The translations under genes were made by a program, and so were the position numbers. The notes under the pieces were generated by a model. It was not told the origin of the DNA and did no database searches. It saw only the letters and a program-made list of their open reading frames with translations. A stretch of DNA of 49,678 nucleotides from Clostridia bacterium (lineage in GTDB: Bacteria > Bacillota > Clostridia > Christensenellales > Aristaeellaceae), in NCBI GenBank assembly GCA_017436605.1, contig JAFSCW010000060.1:1-49678 (forward strand), given 5' to 3'. This document shows positions 49,588-49,678 of this stretch, one piece after another. Each line of letters starts with the position of its first letter. The stretch's first letter is position 1.

Positions 49588-49678
49588 GGAGAGTTGGCTG
49601 AGTGGTCTAAGGCGCACGACTGGAAATCGTGTGTGGGCTGATACCCCACCTAGGGTTCAAATCCCTAACTCTCCGCCA
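49588..49678 (+). tRNA. tRNA-Ser (anticodon GGA)
   Basis: The 91-nt class II tRNA has acceptor stem GGAGAGT/ACTCTCC, anticodon stem CACGA/TCGTG around CTGGAAA (anticodon GGA), a long variable arm (GTGGGCTGATACCCCAC) and T-arm TAGGGTTCAAATCCCTA. The encoded CCA ends exactly at the window edge, so the gene is complete but its terminator lies outside. Confidence 0.97.

Overview
The window is a single contiguous stretch of a chromosome from a spore-forming, high-GC member of the Clostridia. The support is a complete spoIIIAA-AH operon, the classic Gram-positive order nusB-folD-xseA-xseB-ispA-dxs-tlyA-argR-recN, strong purine-rich ribosome binding sites with frequent GTG/TTG starts, and SigA-type promoters (TTGACA-17-TATAAT). 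The genus cannot be fixed from the sequence. GC-rich codon use creates many long open frames antisense to real genes; these were not called.

Left part (1-8400): the 5' end of purC on the minus strand with a palindrome between its -35 and -10 boxes; a minus-strand tRNA-Leu(CAG) followed by an unusual tandem array with an exact 160-bp period that reuses the tRNA 3' end and its terminator; a pantothenate operon (ECF S component, coaX, plus homoserine dehydrogenase) behind a structured leader; a stand-alone sugar-ABC ATPase (MsmK/UgpC type) with a CdaR/PucR-like regulator; and a CtpA-type protease.

Middle (8446-30667): a translationally coupled surface-polysaccharide cluster (four paralogous GT2 glycosyltransferases, a polysaccharide pyruvyl transferase-family protein and an F420-dehydrogenase beta-like iron-sulfur protein), followed by a MATE transporter, comEC, an orphan ParB-like gene, degV, tadA, lysA, a minus-strand serine hydrolase, an M20 peptidase, ogt, a minus-strand zinc-ribbon membrane protein, a small membrane protein, and a cysteine desulfurase-thiI pair for tRNA thiolation.

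Right part (30668-49678): spoIIIAA-AH (with very short AF and AG), an Asp23-AmaP-DUF2273 envelope module, nusB, a TsaD paralogue, folD, xseAB, a prenyl synthase, a DUF212 protein, then a ~600-nt structured non-coding RNA that I identify as OLE RNA, followed by the gene for its membrane partner OapA, then dxs, tlyA, nadK, argR, recN and tRNA-Ser(GGA). The OLE RNA/OapA pair inside the isoprenoid operon is the most notable element: it has its own promoter, an 8-bp closing helix, several nested perfect helices, and an intrinsic terminator separating it from oapA.
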